Assembly (NCBI GenBank): GCA_900539425.1
Contig: UQBX01000031.1
Coordinates: forward strand, 1 to 18,292
Source: an uncultured Oscillospiraceae bacterium
GTDB taxonomy: Bacteria; Bacillota; Clostridia; Oscillospirales; Acutalibacteraceae
Length of the DNA stretch: 18,292 bases
Direction: 5' to 3'
Of this stretch, positions 5,628 to 13,117 are shown one piece after another (position 1 is the stretch's first letter; each line of letters begins with the position of its first letter). The position numbers were made by a program, and so were the translations under genes. The notes below the pieces were generated by a model that saw only the letters and a program-made list of their open reading frames with translations, was not told where the DNA came from and did no database searches.

Positions 5628-8252
5628 TCACTTTCCGAGAGAATCGAGAGACGCTTTTATTCCGCTTATCTTTTCTTCAAGTTTAGCGGCATCTTCACGG
5701 TTCTTATTTACAACATTTTCAGGGGCTTTATTGACGAAGCCGGGATTTGAAAGCTTTTTATTAATGAAATCAAGCTTATCCTGAGCAGCTGCAAGATCTT
5801 TTTCAAGGCGTTTTCTTTCAGCTTCAAAGTCAACAAGTTCTCCCATAGGAATATATATTTTTGCGCTTTCTGTGATAATCGTAACAACATTGCCGAGATT
5901 TTCAAACGAAGCGGCAACTGTTACATCACCCGCATAAGCAAGACGTTTAATAAACTCTGCTCCGTAATTGAACGTATCAGCATCCTGAGTTTCAACAAAA
6001 ACGGCCGCTTTTCTGCTTGGCGGAATATTCATTTCTGCTCTGCGGTTTCTGATGGCTCTTACGGCTGACATTATCTTTTCAACCTGCTCTTCCTCAGCAG
6101 CAAAGTTGAGCGCATCATCATACTCTACCCACTTTGATATCATGATAGATTCTGTATCATGAGGAATTGCCTGATATATCTCTTCCGTAATAAACGGCAT
6201 AAAGGGATGCAGAAGCTTTAAGATGTCGGTCAATACATATACAAGTACAGCCTTTGCTGTATCTGCACCTTCACCGCTCTGAAGCCTTATCTTTGAGATC
6301 TCGATATACCAGTCACAGAACACATCCCAGATAAAGTCATAGAGTTTCTGAATGGCAACGCCGAGTTCGAATTTTTCAAGGTTTGCGGTAACGTCTTTTG
6401 CAAGTGTGTTTACCTTTGAAATTATCCACTTATCCTCAAGAGCAAGTTCTTTGGGAAGCCCCTCAAACTTATAATCGTCACCAAGATACATAAGAACGAA
6501 TCTTGCGGCGTTCCAAAGCTTATTTGCAAAATTGCGCGAAGCTTTAACCTTATCATCTGAAAAACGCATATCGTTTCCGGGTGAATTGCCTGTTGCAAGA
6601 GTAAATCTGAGAGCGTCAGCGCCGTATTCATCAATAACCTCGAGCGGGTCAATACCGTTGCCGAGTGATTTACTCATTTTTCTGCCCTGAGCATCACGAA
6701 CAAGGCCGTGGATAAGAACCGTATCAAACGGAACTTTACCTGTGTGCTCAACTGCTGAGAAAATCATTCTTGCAACCCAGAAGAATATTATATCATAACC
6801 CGTAACCAGAGTATTTGTTGGATAAAAATATTCAAGTTCAGGAGTTTTATCAGGCCAGCCGAGTGTGCTGAACGGCCAGAGCGCCGAACTGAACCATGTG
6901 TCAAGTGTATCAGGATCCTGTTCAATATGATTGCCGCCGCACTTGGGGCACTTCTTAACGTCTTCCTTGGAAACGATTACCTCTCCGCAGTCCTGGCAGT
7001 AATAAGCAGGTATTCTGTGGCCCCACCAAAGCTGACGTGAAATACACCAGTCTTTGATATTTTCCATCCAGTGATAATATATCTTGCTGAATCTTTCAGG
7101 AACGAACTTTACTTCACCGTTCTTAACAACATCGATTGCCGGCTTTGCAAGCGGTTCCATTTTTACAAACCACTGCTTGGAAAGGCGCGGCTCAATAGTT
7201 GAATGACAGCGGTAGCAGGTGCCTACGTTATGGCTGTAATCCTCAATCTTGATAAGAGCGCCCTCAGCTTCAAGATCTTTTACTATCTCCTTGCGGCACT
7301 CATATCTATCCATACCGCTGTACTTGCCCCAGCCCTCGGCAATATGGCCGTCATCAGTCATAACATCTATTATTTCAAGGTTATGGCGAAGACCTACTTC
7401 GTAGTCGTTGGGGTCATGAGCGGGAGTTATTTTAACAACGCCCGTACCGAATTCAATATCAACGTATTCATCAGCTACTACAGGTATTTCCCTGTGAACG
7501 ATAGGAAGTATAAGAGTTTTGCCGATGATGTCCTTATATCTCTCATCGTTAGGATTTACTGCAACTGCAGTATCGCCGAGCATTGTTTCAGGTCTTGTTG
7601 TGGCAAGTTCAACATAACCGCTGCCGTCCTTGAAAGGATAGCGCAGATGCCAGAAATGACCTGCCTGATCTTCGTATTCAACTTCCGCATCGGAAATAGT
7701 TGTGCGGCAGTGCGGGCACCAGTTTACCATTCTTTTGCCCTGATAGATAAGACCCTTATTATATAGATTTACAAAAACCTCTTTTACGGCTTTTGAGCAG
7801 CCCTCGTCCATTGTAAATCTTTCTCTGTCCCAGTCGCAGGAAGAGCCCATTTTTTTAAGCTGCTCTATAATTCTTGAGCCGTACTGGTCTTTCCATGCCC
7901 AGGCGCGCTTTAAAAATTCATCTCTGCCTATTTCTTCTTTAGTTACGCCTTCCTTGCGCATTGCTTCAACGATCTTTGCCTCTGTTGCAATAGACGCATG
8001 GTCTGTACCGGGAAGCCACAGTGCATCATAGCCCTGCATTCTGCGCCAGCGAATAAGAATATCCTGAAGAGTATTATCAAGCGCATGGCCCATGTGAAGC
8101 TGACCCGTAATATTCGGGGGAGGGATAACTATGGTATAAGGCTTTTTTGTTTTATCCACCTCTGCGTGGAAGTATTTATTATCGCACCAGAATTTATAGG
8201 TGCGGTCTTCAACTTCTGCAGGGTTATACTGCTTTGCAAGTTCTTTTGACAT
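5628..8252 (-). CDS. valS: Valyl-tRNA synthetase
   Basis: This class I aminoacyl-tRNA synthetase charges tRNA-Val. Its 874 residues match the Firmicutes type (about 880). The HIGH motif is HMGH at residues 53-56 within PPPNITGQLHMGH, and the KMSKS motif is at 525-529. The editing (CP1) domain occupies roughly 200-345, with the ATTRPETMLGD motif near 217-228. A zinc-knuckle pattern CQDC...CPKC lies at 419-438. A charged C-terminal coiled coil, typical of ValS, follows. I chose the ATG at 8252, 8 nt after AGGAG; the frame stays open upstream through the T-box terminator but has no ribosome binding site there. The gene is controlled by the valine T-box at 8298-8522 and shares its transcript with folC. 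Confidence 0.98.
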   Translation of the reverse strand: MSKELAKQYNPAEVEDRTYKFWCDNKYFHAEVDKTKKPYTIVIPPPNITGQLHMGHALDNTLQDILIRWRRMQGYDALWLPGTDHASIATEAKIVEAMRKEGVTKEEIGRDEFLKRAWAWKDQYGSRIIEQLKKMGSSCDWDRERFTMDEGCSKAVKEVFVNLYNKGLIYQGKRMVNWCPHCRTTISDAEVEYEDQAGHFWHLRYPFKDGSGYVELATTRPETMLGDTAVAVNPNDERYKDIIGKTLILPIVHREIPVVADEYVDIEFGTGVVKITPAHDPNDYEVGLRHNLEIIDVMTDDGHIAEGWGKYSGMDRYECRKEIVKDLEAEGALIKIEDYSHNVGTCYRCHSTIEPRLSKQWFVKMEPLAKPAIDVVKNGEVKFVPERFSKIYYHWMENIKDWCISRQLWWGHRIPAYYCQDCGEVIVSKEDVKKCPKCGGNHIEQDPDTLDTWFSSALWPFSTLGWPDKTPELEYFYPTNTLVTGYDIIFFWVARMIFSAVEHTGKVPFDTVLIHGLVRDAQGRKMSKSLGNGIDPLEVIDEYGADALRFTLATGNSPGNDMRFSDDKVKASRNFANKLWNAARFVLMYLGDDYKFEGLPKELALEDKWIISKVNTLAKDVTANLEKFELGVAIQKLYDFIWDVFCDWYIEISKIRLQSGEGADTAKAVLVYVLTDILKLLHPFMPFITEEIYQAIPHDTESIMISKWVEYDDALNFAAEEEQVEKIMSAVRAIRNRRAEMNIPPSRKAAVFVETQDADTFNYGAEFIKRLAYAGDVTVAASFENLGNVVTIITESAKIYIPMGELVDFEAERKRLEKDLAAAQDKLDFINKKLSNPGFVNKAPENVVNKNREDAAKLEEKISGIKASLDSLGK

Positions 8253-8297
8253 AAAATCAACTCCTGTGCGGCAATGCCGTTTATTATTCTGAACAAT

Positions 8298-8331
8298 AAA
8301 AAAAGCTTTCGCCCCTAAATGAGACGAAAGC
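8298..8331 (-). terminator. T-box regulated terminator of valS
   Basis: On the minus strand GCTTTCG (8325-8331) pairs with CGAAAGC (8305-8311), and seven U follow (8298-8304). It lies 45 nt upstream of the valS start and can be replaced by the T-box antiterminator. Confidence 0.92.
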
Positions 8332-8522
8332 ATAATTCCGCGGTACCACTCAAATTGCGCTAAAAGCGCCGCTCTTTTCCTTAACGCGGAAACACGGACG
8401 AAGCTACTGCAATTTCACCCCGCCGGCTCAAAAGCTACCTTCTTTTTCATTGCTTACAGTCTTGCACCTGCCGACTGCTCTCTGAAAGCAAGCGGAAAAA
8501 TACTCCTCTTTTTCCCAGCCGT
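8298..8522 (-). promoter_or_regulatory. Valine-specific T-box leader of valS-folC
   Basis: The T-box riboswitch senses uncharged tRNA-Val and prevents early termination. The antiterminator T-box core TGGTACCGCGG lies at about 8338-8348 on the minus strand. Its UGGU pairs with an ACCA tRNA end, which fits the A discriminator of tRNA-Val. The leader begins with an AGAGGAG stretch, contains AGGTGCAAG-type stem I elements near 8460, and has a probable GUA valine specifier at 8436-8438. The competing terminator lies at 8298-8331. The specifier was assigned by position and by the downstream gene; the full stem I fold was not modelled. Confidence 0.93.
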
Positions 8523-8536
8523 TTAATATTGAAATT

Positions 8537-8565
8537 ATATTAACAAATAAACGAGTGATTGTCAA
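8537..8565 (-). promoter_or_regulatory. valS-folC promoter
   Basis: A consensus TTGACA (8560-8565) and TAATAT (8537-8542) are separated by 17 nt. A full TATAAT overlaps at 8534-8539 but would need a 20-nt spacer. The -35 box begins 12 nt after the uxaA stop and no terminator stands between them, so some uxaBA transcription may enter the T-box leader. Confidence 0.75.
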
Positions 8566-8577
8566 GTCCGAACAGCG

Positions 8578-10053
8578 TTACATAGTAACTCCGTCTTTCC
8601 AAATTGCGAACTCGATGAATCCATTTTTCTCATTTTTTGTTTTTTCGCCCGATGCCGTTTTCATAATAACTTTTTCAAGCTCATCTGCCGCTGTATTAAA
8701 ATCGGTGCCGTTAAGAAGAACGCCCGCGTCAAAATCTATCCAGCCGGGTTTTCGTTCGGCAAGCGGAGAATTTGATGATATTTTCACTGTGGGAACTGCT
8801 GCTCCGAGCGGAGTTCCGCGGCCTGTTGTGAAAAGTATCATATGAGCGCCCGCTGCGGTGAGCGCAGTTGTTGAAACTATATCGTTGCCCGGTGAGCAAA
8901 GAAGCTGAAGTCCGTTTTCACATGCTTTTTCACCATATTCAAGCACTCGAGTTACTACAGCAGTGCCGCCCTTCTGAACACAGCCAAGGCTTTTTTCCTC
9001 AAGCGTGGTTATTCCGCCTGCTTTATTGCCGGGAGACGGGTTTTCATAAACGGGCTGATTTCTTGAAGTAAAATAATCCTTAAAATTATTTATCATGCCA
9101 ACTATATCATCAAATACTTTTTTATTTTCGGCACGTGCCATGAGAAGCATTTCTGCTCCGAACATCTCAGGTGTTTCGGTGAGGATACAAGCCAGCCCTT
9201 TTGAGGTAAGATCATCAGTTATTTTACCGCAGAGCGCATTTGCGGTTATACCTGAAAAAGCGTCAGATCCGCCGCATTTAAGTCCTATTTTAAGTTTATC
9301 AACAGGTAAATCGGTGCGGCTGAATTTGTTTCGGTATTCATTAAGTTCTTCAAGTAATTTCATGCCGGAGGCGAGTTCGTCTGTCTCTTTCTGTGCTACA
9401 AGAAATTTAACTCGGTCTGTGTTATACTCACCTAAAAGCGGTTTGAACACATCGAGGTTATTGTTTTCACAGCCGAGGGAAACTACGAGCACACCGCCTG
9501 CGTTAGGATGAGAAACAAGGGACGCAAGTATTTTTTGCGTAGCAATCATATCATCGCCCATCTGTGAGCAGCCGTAAGGATGAGAAAAAACTTTAATATC
9601 ACTGTCGTCAAGACCGAGTTTTTCAACGGCCTTTGACTTGATTTTTTCGCAAAGCTTGTTTACGCATCCGACTGTAGGAATTATCCATATTTCATTTCTT
9701 ATTCCGACTGAACCGTCATCTCTCTTATAGCCTTTGAAAGTGAGGTCGGTTTTTTCGGGGATATACCCGTCGAAATTTCCATTATAAAAATATGTCGTCG
9801 GACCGTCTCCGAGGCTTGTTTCAAGATTATGGGAATGAACATAATCGCCTGCAAAAAGATCTTTTTTTGCGAGCCCTATCGGATAACCGTATTTTATAAT
9901 ATCCTGCCCTGCAGGAGTATCTTTTATTAGTACTTTATGGCCGAAAGGAACATCGCTTTTTAAAGTTATTCCGTTTTCAGAATAGCCTGCTTTTAAATCA
10001 CATAGCGCAACAGCAACTGTGTCTTTATCGTTAATTTTAAAAAGCTTATTCAT
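8578..10053 (-). CDS. uxaA: Altronate dehydratase
   Basis: UxaA dehydrates D-altronate to 2-keto-3-deoxygluconate in galacturonate breakdown. The 491-residue protein has an N-terminal SAF-type domain (residues about 1-80, ending in HSHNLETSLGD), a linker, and a large UxaA-type domain with GYKRDDGSVGIRN, the metal-site candidates HPYGCSQMGDD and GCENNN, and LKCGGSDAFSGI. The length agrees with E. coli UxaA (495). I chose the ATG at 10053, preceded by AAAGGTG, which gives the family N-terminus MNKLFKINDKDTVAV. The gene overlaps the uxaB end by 8 nt, so the pair is translationally coupled. Confidence 0.94.
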   Translation of the reverse strand: MNKLFKINDKDTVAVALCDLKAGYSENGITLKSDVPFGHKVLIKDTPAGQDIIKYGYPIGLAKKDLFAGDYVHSHNLETSLGDGPTTYFYNGNFDGYIPEKTDLTFKGYKRDDGSVGIRNEIWIIPTVGCVNKLCEKIKSKAVEKLGLDDSDIKVFSHPYGCSQMGDDMIATQKILASLVSHPNAGGVLVVSLGCENNNLDVFKPLLGEYNTDRVKFLVAQKETDELASGMKLLEELNEYRNKFSRTDLPVDKLKIGLKCGGSDAFSGITANALCGKITDDLTSKGLACILTETPEMFGAEMLLMARAENKKVFDDIVGMINNFKDYFTSRNQPVYENPSPGNKAGGITTLEEKSLGCVQKGGTAVVTRVLEYGEKACENGLQLLCSPGNDIVSTTALTAAGAHMILFTTGRGTPLGAAVPTVKISSNSPLAERKPGWIDFDAGVLLNGTDFNTAADELEKVIMKTASGEKTKNEKNGFIEFAIWKDGVTM

Positions 10054-11506
10054 GGTAAAGCACCTTTCTGAGCGACTGACGGACGCCAAACTTTTTAATA
10101 TTATCAAAACAATCGGCAACTTTTGAATAAAGGCTGCTTATACATGTTAAATCTGCGCCCCACAGATTTTCATTCCTTAGTATTTCATAAACGGGATCAT
10201 CGGTTTTATAAGCGTATTCAAACCGGTGCAAAACGTCTTCAGAATCGCGAACGCAATATTCTGAATAATCAGATTTTGCAATAAAATCACCATTTGGCAT
10301 AAATTTACCGTCATAAAACTTTATCAGCGCGGCAAAAGCAAATGACAGCAGGTCAGGCGCAGTACCGAATATATCCGTATACTGTAAAATACTGCCAAGG
10401 CAGCGTGCCCTGAACTTAGAAACACTGTTAAGAGAAATATCGAGCAGCTTATGATCAATAAAAGGATTGCAAAACCTCTCAAAAACGCTGTTTTTAAAAT
10501 TCTGCAGTTCTGCCTTTTCCATATTTATAGTGGGGATTATCTCCTTGTCTATTGCAGTATTGAGATAATATGAAAAATCATCGTCGTGCATCATATCACG
10601 CACTATACTATATCCGCAAAGATAAGCTGCAAGCACAGACATCGTATGTGCACCGTTCAATATTTTTACTTTTCTTTCACGGTAAGATGAAATATCATCG
10701 ACCCACTTAACATTTGCAAAGATTTTATGTGCAGGAAAAATATCTTTCCAGTCTTCCCTGCCCTCTATGACCCAGGAAATATACGGCTCGCACGCTACGG
10801 CGAGTTTATCCTCACAGCCAAGTTCAGCAAACACAGACTGCATGTCATTCTGAGGGAAACCGGTAACTATTCTATCCACAAGGGTTGAGCAAAATTTACA
10901 GTCATCTCTCAGATAACTGATGAAGTCAGCGCCGAGGTTCCAATCATCAGCGTATCTGATTACTATATCTTTTAAAACAGAGCCGTTATTCTCTATTAAC
11001 TCAACGGGCAGAATCAGCGGCGCAAAATCACGGCCAAGAGAAGAAAATCTTGCAAACAGCAATCTGCAAAGCTTGGCGGGATAAGAAACATTAGGGTATT
11101 CATCGAAGCTTTCGCCTTCATTGTAGACAATGCCCGCCTCCGTAGTATTAGAAACAATAACACTAAGTTCAGGAGAAGCCGCTATATTCAAAAGTTCCTG
11201 TGCATCTTCATACGCACTGAGAAAGCGCGACACGCTTGTTATAGGAGTGCTTCTGTCAATTATATTTCCGTTTTCAAGACCGCGCTCAAGAACAAAATAA
11301 CGGCAATTCTGCTCGTTAAACTCAGGGCGCGGCTTACTTGACGTAGGCTTAACCATAACTACACTGCCGCCCAGCATATTGTTTTCATTAAGTTTTTGAA
11401 CCATGAAATCAAAAAAAGCGCGCAGAAAATTGCCCTCCCCGAACTGAAGAATCTTCTGCGGCATTACTGAATAATCTTTTATGTTCATATCTTTTACATT
11501 AATCAT
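10046..11506 (-). CDS. uxaB: Tagaturonate reductase (altronate oxidoreductase)
   Basis: UxaB reduces D-tagaturonate to D-altronate with NADH, the step before UxaA. The 486-residue protein belongs to the long-chain mannitol dehydrogenase family. The N-terminal Rossmann segment is LQFGEGNFLRAFFD, and the catalytic K-x4-N-x2-H signature is present as KVKILNGAH. I chose the ATG at 11506 (MINVKDMNIKDY) because the upstream in-frame ATG at 11542 lies inside the -10 box. It is the first gene of a uxaB-uxaA operon. The isomerase and transporter for the pathway are not in this window. Confidence 0.93.
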   Translation of the reverse strand: MINVKDMNIKDYSVMPQKILQFGEGNFLRAFFDFMVQKLNENNMLGGSVVMVKPTSSKPRPEFNEQNCRYFVLERGLENGNIIDRSTPITSVSRFLSAYEDAQELLNIAASPELSVIVSNTTEAGIVYNEGESFDEYPNVSYPAKLCRLLFARFSSLGRDFAPLILPVELIENNGSVLKDIVIRYADDWNLGADFISYLRDDCKFCSTLVDRIVTGFPQNDMQSVFAELGCEDKLAVACEPYISWVIEGREDWKDIFPAHKIFANVKWVDDISSYRERKVKILNGAHTMSVLAAYLCGYSIVRDMMHDDDFSYYLNTAIDKEIIPTINMEKAELQNFKNSVFERFCNPFIDHKLLDISLNSVSKFRARCLGSILQYTDIFGTAPDLLSFAFAALIKFYDGKFMPNGDFIAKSDYSEYCVRDSEDVLHRFEYAYKTDDPVYEILRNENLWGADLTCISSLYSKVADCFDNIKKFGVRQSLRKVLYHE

Positions 11507-11541
11507 AAAGCATCTCGTTTCAATAAAATCATTATAAAACA

Positions 11542-11570
11542 ATTATATTAAACCCAAATACAAAAAGCAA
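11542..11570 (-). promoter_or_regulatory. uxaBA promoter
   Basis: TTGCTT (11565-11570) and TATAAT (11542-11547) are separated by 17 nt on the minus strand. It lies between the terminator at 11580 and the uxaB start, so uxaBA is probably transcribed independently of the upstream RNA region. The -35 match is only moderate, which would fit an activator- or repressor-controlled catabolic operon. Confidence 0.65.
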
Positions 11571-11579
11571 CCGCAACGC

Positions 11580-11610
11580 AAAAAAACTCCTGATGTTTTA
11601 ACATCGGGAG
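11580..11610 (-). terminator. Intrinsic terminator closing the minus-strand RNA region
   Basis: On the minus strand CTCCCGATGTT (11600-11610) folds back on AACATCAGGAG (11587-11597) with one C-A mismatch, and seven U follow (11580-11586). No long gene ends here, so the terminator marks the end of a noncoding or small-peptide transcript. Confidence 0.9.
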
Positions 11611-11655
11611 CCTCGAATATTCAATTTAACTGTACATTGGACTGACCTCGTATAA

Positions 11656-11688
11656 TTATTTAATCAAGTAGATGAATTTCCCGAACAT
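11656..11688 (-). CDS. Possible 10-residue peptide MFGKFIYLIK
   Basis: An ATG with an unusually good Shine-Dalgarno sequence (AGAGGTGG, 5-nt gap) opens a frame of ten codons ending in TAA. The product is hydrophobic with two lysines. It lies 46 nt upstream of an intrinsic terminator and is the best ribosome binding site in the region. Translation is inferred only from the ribosome binding site. No homology is claimed, and a leader peptide or chance occurrence remains possible. Confidence 0.3.
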   Translation of the reverse strand: MFGKFIYLIK

Positions 11689-11781
11689 AGGAACCACCTC
11701 TCCGTCATTATAATTATCGATCAATACATGTTAGCCCATCGGATTAATTCCTTTTCTGTTATATTATAATAAAGAAATTAT

Positions 11782-12426
11782 TGAAGAATAACTCTTCAGG
11801 CCTTTGCAGGCAAAGCCAAATTTAAACAAGAATTTTTATCTCAAATTAAATTTTTTACACGCCTGTGTGCCCATTTATGGGTTTCCTGCCATAACTTCTT
11901 AAGAAACTTCATAAAGCCTGTACCCGCCTCTGCCACTTCTTCCGGCAGAAATCTGTCGATACAAATAACCGTTATATTACCCGGACACTTTGCAGGCGTT
12001 TGTCTGAACAGGTTCTACATCCATTGGACAAATGCCTCCTTTTCTGAAAACTCCATTTGAACTTCGTGGCTGATCTCTGCAATTTAGCCTCCTGCCCTGC
12101 GATACATTTCAACGTCTTTCACCCGATGAAATTTGATTAAATTAATTTTTTGTATCTTTCTTTGCTCTTTGAGCCTTTGTAATGCCTTCTCATTACTTGA
12201 TACAAACTTTTAATTTATAGGCATTGGCACTTTGCTTTTACGAACACCCTGAGGTTACTTTAAATTTCGCTTTTGGTTATCCTTGGTCTTATTACCATAA
12301 AGGCGCACACCGTACCGTCTGGCCTGGATGCTATGCATATAAATCTTAACCTTTATCCGGCTTTCAGTTATATGCTAATGCGGCTTTAGCGGAAACCCTG
12401 CGATTTACCAGCCACCTCTTAAGTTC
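11782..12426 (-). ncRNA. Candidate large structured RNA (~645 nt), class not recognised
   Basis: A strong promoter (12433-12461) reads leftward into about 645 nt with no reading frame above 40 codons but many helices. An 8-bp stem joins 12368-12375 to 12335-12342. A three-way junction is closed by TTTGTATC/GATACAAA (12199-12206 with 12149-12156) and encloses perfect GTAATG/CATTAC and GCTC/GAGC hairpins. TCTGCC/GGCAGA (11944-11949 with 11929-11934) is nested under ACGCCTG/CAGGCGT (11993-11999 with 11859-11865). A 6-bp hairpin at 11782-11798 sits near the 3' end. Two strong Shine-Dalgarno-like sites lie inside (12088-12093 and 12035-12041). It does not match RNase P, tmRNA, SRP RNA or a riboswitch that I recognise. 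A large RNA class such as ROOL, GOLLD or OLE cannot be excluded by eye. The 3' end is uncertain and the transcript may continue to 11580. Confidence 0.55.
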
Positions 12427-12432
12427 ATCTAA

Positions 12433-12461
12433 AGAATAGCATACTTTTTAGTGTTTGTCAA
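12433..12461 (-). promoter_or_regulatory. Promoter of the large minus-strand RNA
   Basis: A consensus TTGACA (12456-12461) and TATTCT (12433-12438) are separated by exactly 17 nt. The predicted transcription start is about 12426. It is divergent from the DUF1292 promoter, with A/T-rich DNA (12462-12519) between them. Confidence 0.8.
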
Positions 12462-12519
12462 TAGTTTTTTTCAACATTTTTTATTTTTTTTGTAAGTTTT
12501 TAACAGGCAGATATTACTA

Positions 12520-12548
12520 TTGACGAAAAGCTTATTTAATATTATAAT
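12520..12548 (+). promoter_or_regulatory. Promoter of the DUF1292 gene
   Basis: TTGACG (12520-12525) and TATAAT (12543-12548) are separated by 17 nt, which gives a short leader to the ribosome binding site AAAGGAG. Confidence 0.85.
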
Positions 12549-12572
12549 AGGTGAAAGAAAGGAGCTGTGCAA

Positions 12573-12893
12573 ATGGCAGACGATAAAGGAATTTACGAGC
12601 CGGACATTATTTCAGTAACCGATGAAAACGGAGAAGAGATACTGTTTGAGCTTCTTGAAAGATATGAAAGCGATAACGGTGTTTATGTTGCAATAACCGA
12701 ATATAAGGATGAAAACGAAGAAGTTGTTGACGGCGACTATGAAGTTATTATCCTTAAAGTTGTGGATGACGGCGAAGAAGAGTATCTTGAGGAAATCGAA
12801 GACGAAGAAGAATACAACAAGGTTTCCGATATTCTTATGAAGATGGTTGAAGCTCAGTATGACGTTGAATATTACGATCCTACCGAGCAATAA
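12573..12893 (+). CDS. DUF1292 (YrzB-like) acidic protein
   Basis: A 106-residue, strongly acidic protein. It matches the Firmicutes DUF1292 pattern: an N-terminal I.V.DENGEE...FE.L...E.....Y.......DE....G.Y.V.ILKV.DDG.EE.LE.IEDEEE, then a short helical end. The molecular function of the family is unknown. In Bacillus the relative yrzB lies near yrrK (ruvX), a context absent here. The ATG at 12573 follows AAAGGAG by 8 nt; an in-frame GTG six bases upstream is less likely. A roughly 181-nt structured RNA lies 36 nt downstream. Confidence 0.88.
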   Translation: MADDKGIYEPDIISVTDENGEEILFELLERYESDNGVYVAITEYKDENEEVVDGDYEVIILKVVDDGEEEYLEEIEDEEEYNKVSDILMKMVEAQYDVEYYDPTEQ

Positions 12894-12929
12894 TAATACG
12901 GCATCACAAATAATATAAATAGTTTACAG

Positions 12930-13110
12930 TCTGTGCATCTCGACAACCGGGGGTTTAAATAACCCGAACAAGTTTTAAAAAGGGATTCAGGCTCGTGCTG
13001 TAGGTATGCAGACCTCCCGCATCAGCGGAAGCTGGGAGCACAAAGCAGCCCGGATGAAACCCACCCTGCGTAGAGAGCAGGTTATCTTCAATCCCCGGCG
13101 GATGTGCGGA
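12930..13110 (+). ncRNA. ssrS: Structured RNA, probable 6S RNA
   Basis: An 11-bp closing helix pairs 12930-12940 (TCTGTGCATCT) with 13100-13110 (GGATGTGCGGA). After an asymmetric internal loop (CGACAA opposite C) comes a 9-bp helix, CCGGGGGTT (12947-12955) with AATCCCCGG (13090-13098). Inside are an unpaired-looking bubble and apical hairpins (CCGC/GCGG near 13017-13028; CCTGC/GCAGG near 13064-13080). The total of about 181 nt and the rod-like architecture with a central bubble fit 6S RNA, the RNA polymerase-binding regulator. A weak -10 (TATAAA, 12914-12919) precedes it. I could not confirm the family by sequence. It lacks the SRP RNA and RNase P signatures. Confidence 0.5.
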
Positions 13111-13117
13111 TTTGCTG

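Larger units (their letters stand above)
11580..11757 (-). ncRNA. Candidate ~178-nt small RNA or small-peptide mRNA
   Basis: A perfect TATAAT (11763-11768) on the minus strand could start a second transcript near 11757 that ends at the terminator at 11580. Its -35 region is weak, so it may instead be the 3' part of the longer transcript from 12426. Inside, GGAGAGGTGG precedes an ATG by 5 nt and opens a 10-codon reading frame (11656-11688, MFGKFIYLIK), followed by a 3-codon frame. The hydrophobic-basic peptide matches no family I know. Alternatives are a leader peptide, a structured RNA with a chance ribosome binding site, or part of the larger RNA. Confidence 0.35.

Noticed and set aside
7203..7766. 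Open frame of 187 codons on the plus strand opposite valS.
   Set aside because: It lies wholly antisense to the conserved valS editing domain, has no ribosome binding site and encodes nothing recognisable.
9095..9511. Open frame of 138 codons on the plus strand opposite uxaA.
   Set aside because: It is antisense to conserved uxaA motifs with no ribosome binding site or promoter; it is a codon-bias shadow.
11580..11610. The terminator read as an attenuator or riboswitch controlling uxaBA.
   Set aside because: A separate promoter (11542-11570) lies between the terminator and uxaB, so simple attenuation is not needed; the idea remains possible only if that promoter is inactive.
11841..12056. 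A 71-codon minus-strand frame starting with ATG at 12056 and interrupted by one TAG at codon 14, which could suggest a broken gene or stop-codon read-through.
   Set aside because: There is no ribosome binding site before the ATG, the frame overlaps several exact RNA helices, and a single stop in a frame of this length can occur by chance.
12270..12310. GTGCGCC near 12302-12308 on the minus strand, resembling the 5' end of a group II intron.
   Set aside because: No domain V hairpin or intron-encoded protein is visible downstream, and the match is only seven bases. A covariance search should still include group II models.
12930..13110. SRP RNA or RNase P RNA as the identity of the structured RNA.
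   Set aside because: The SRP apical motif (GGTCAGG...GGAA...AGCAG) and the RNase P signature GAGGAAAGTCC are absent.
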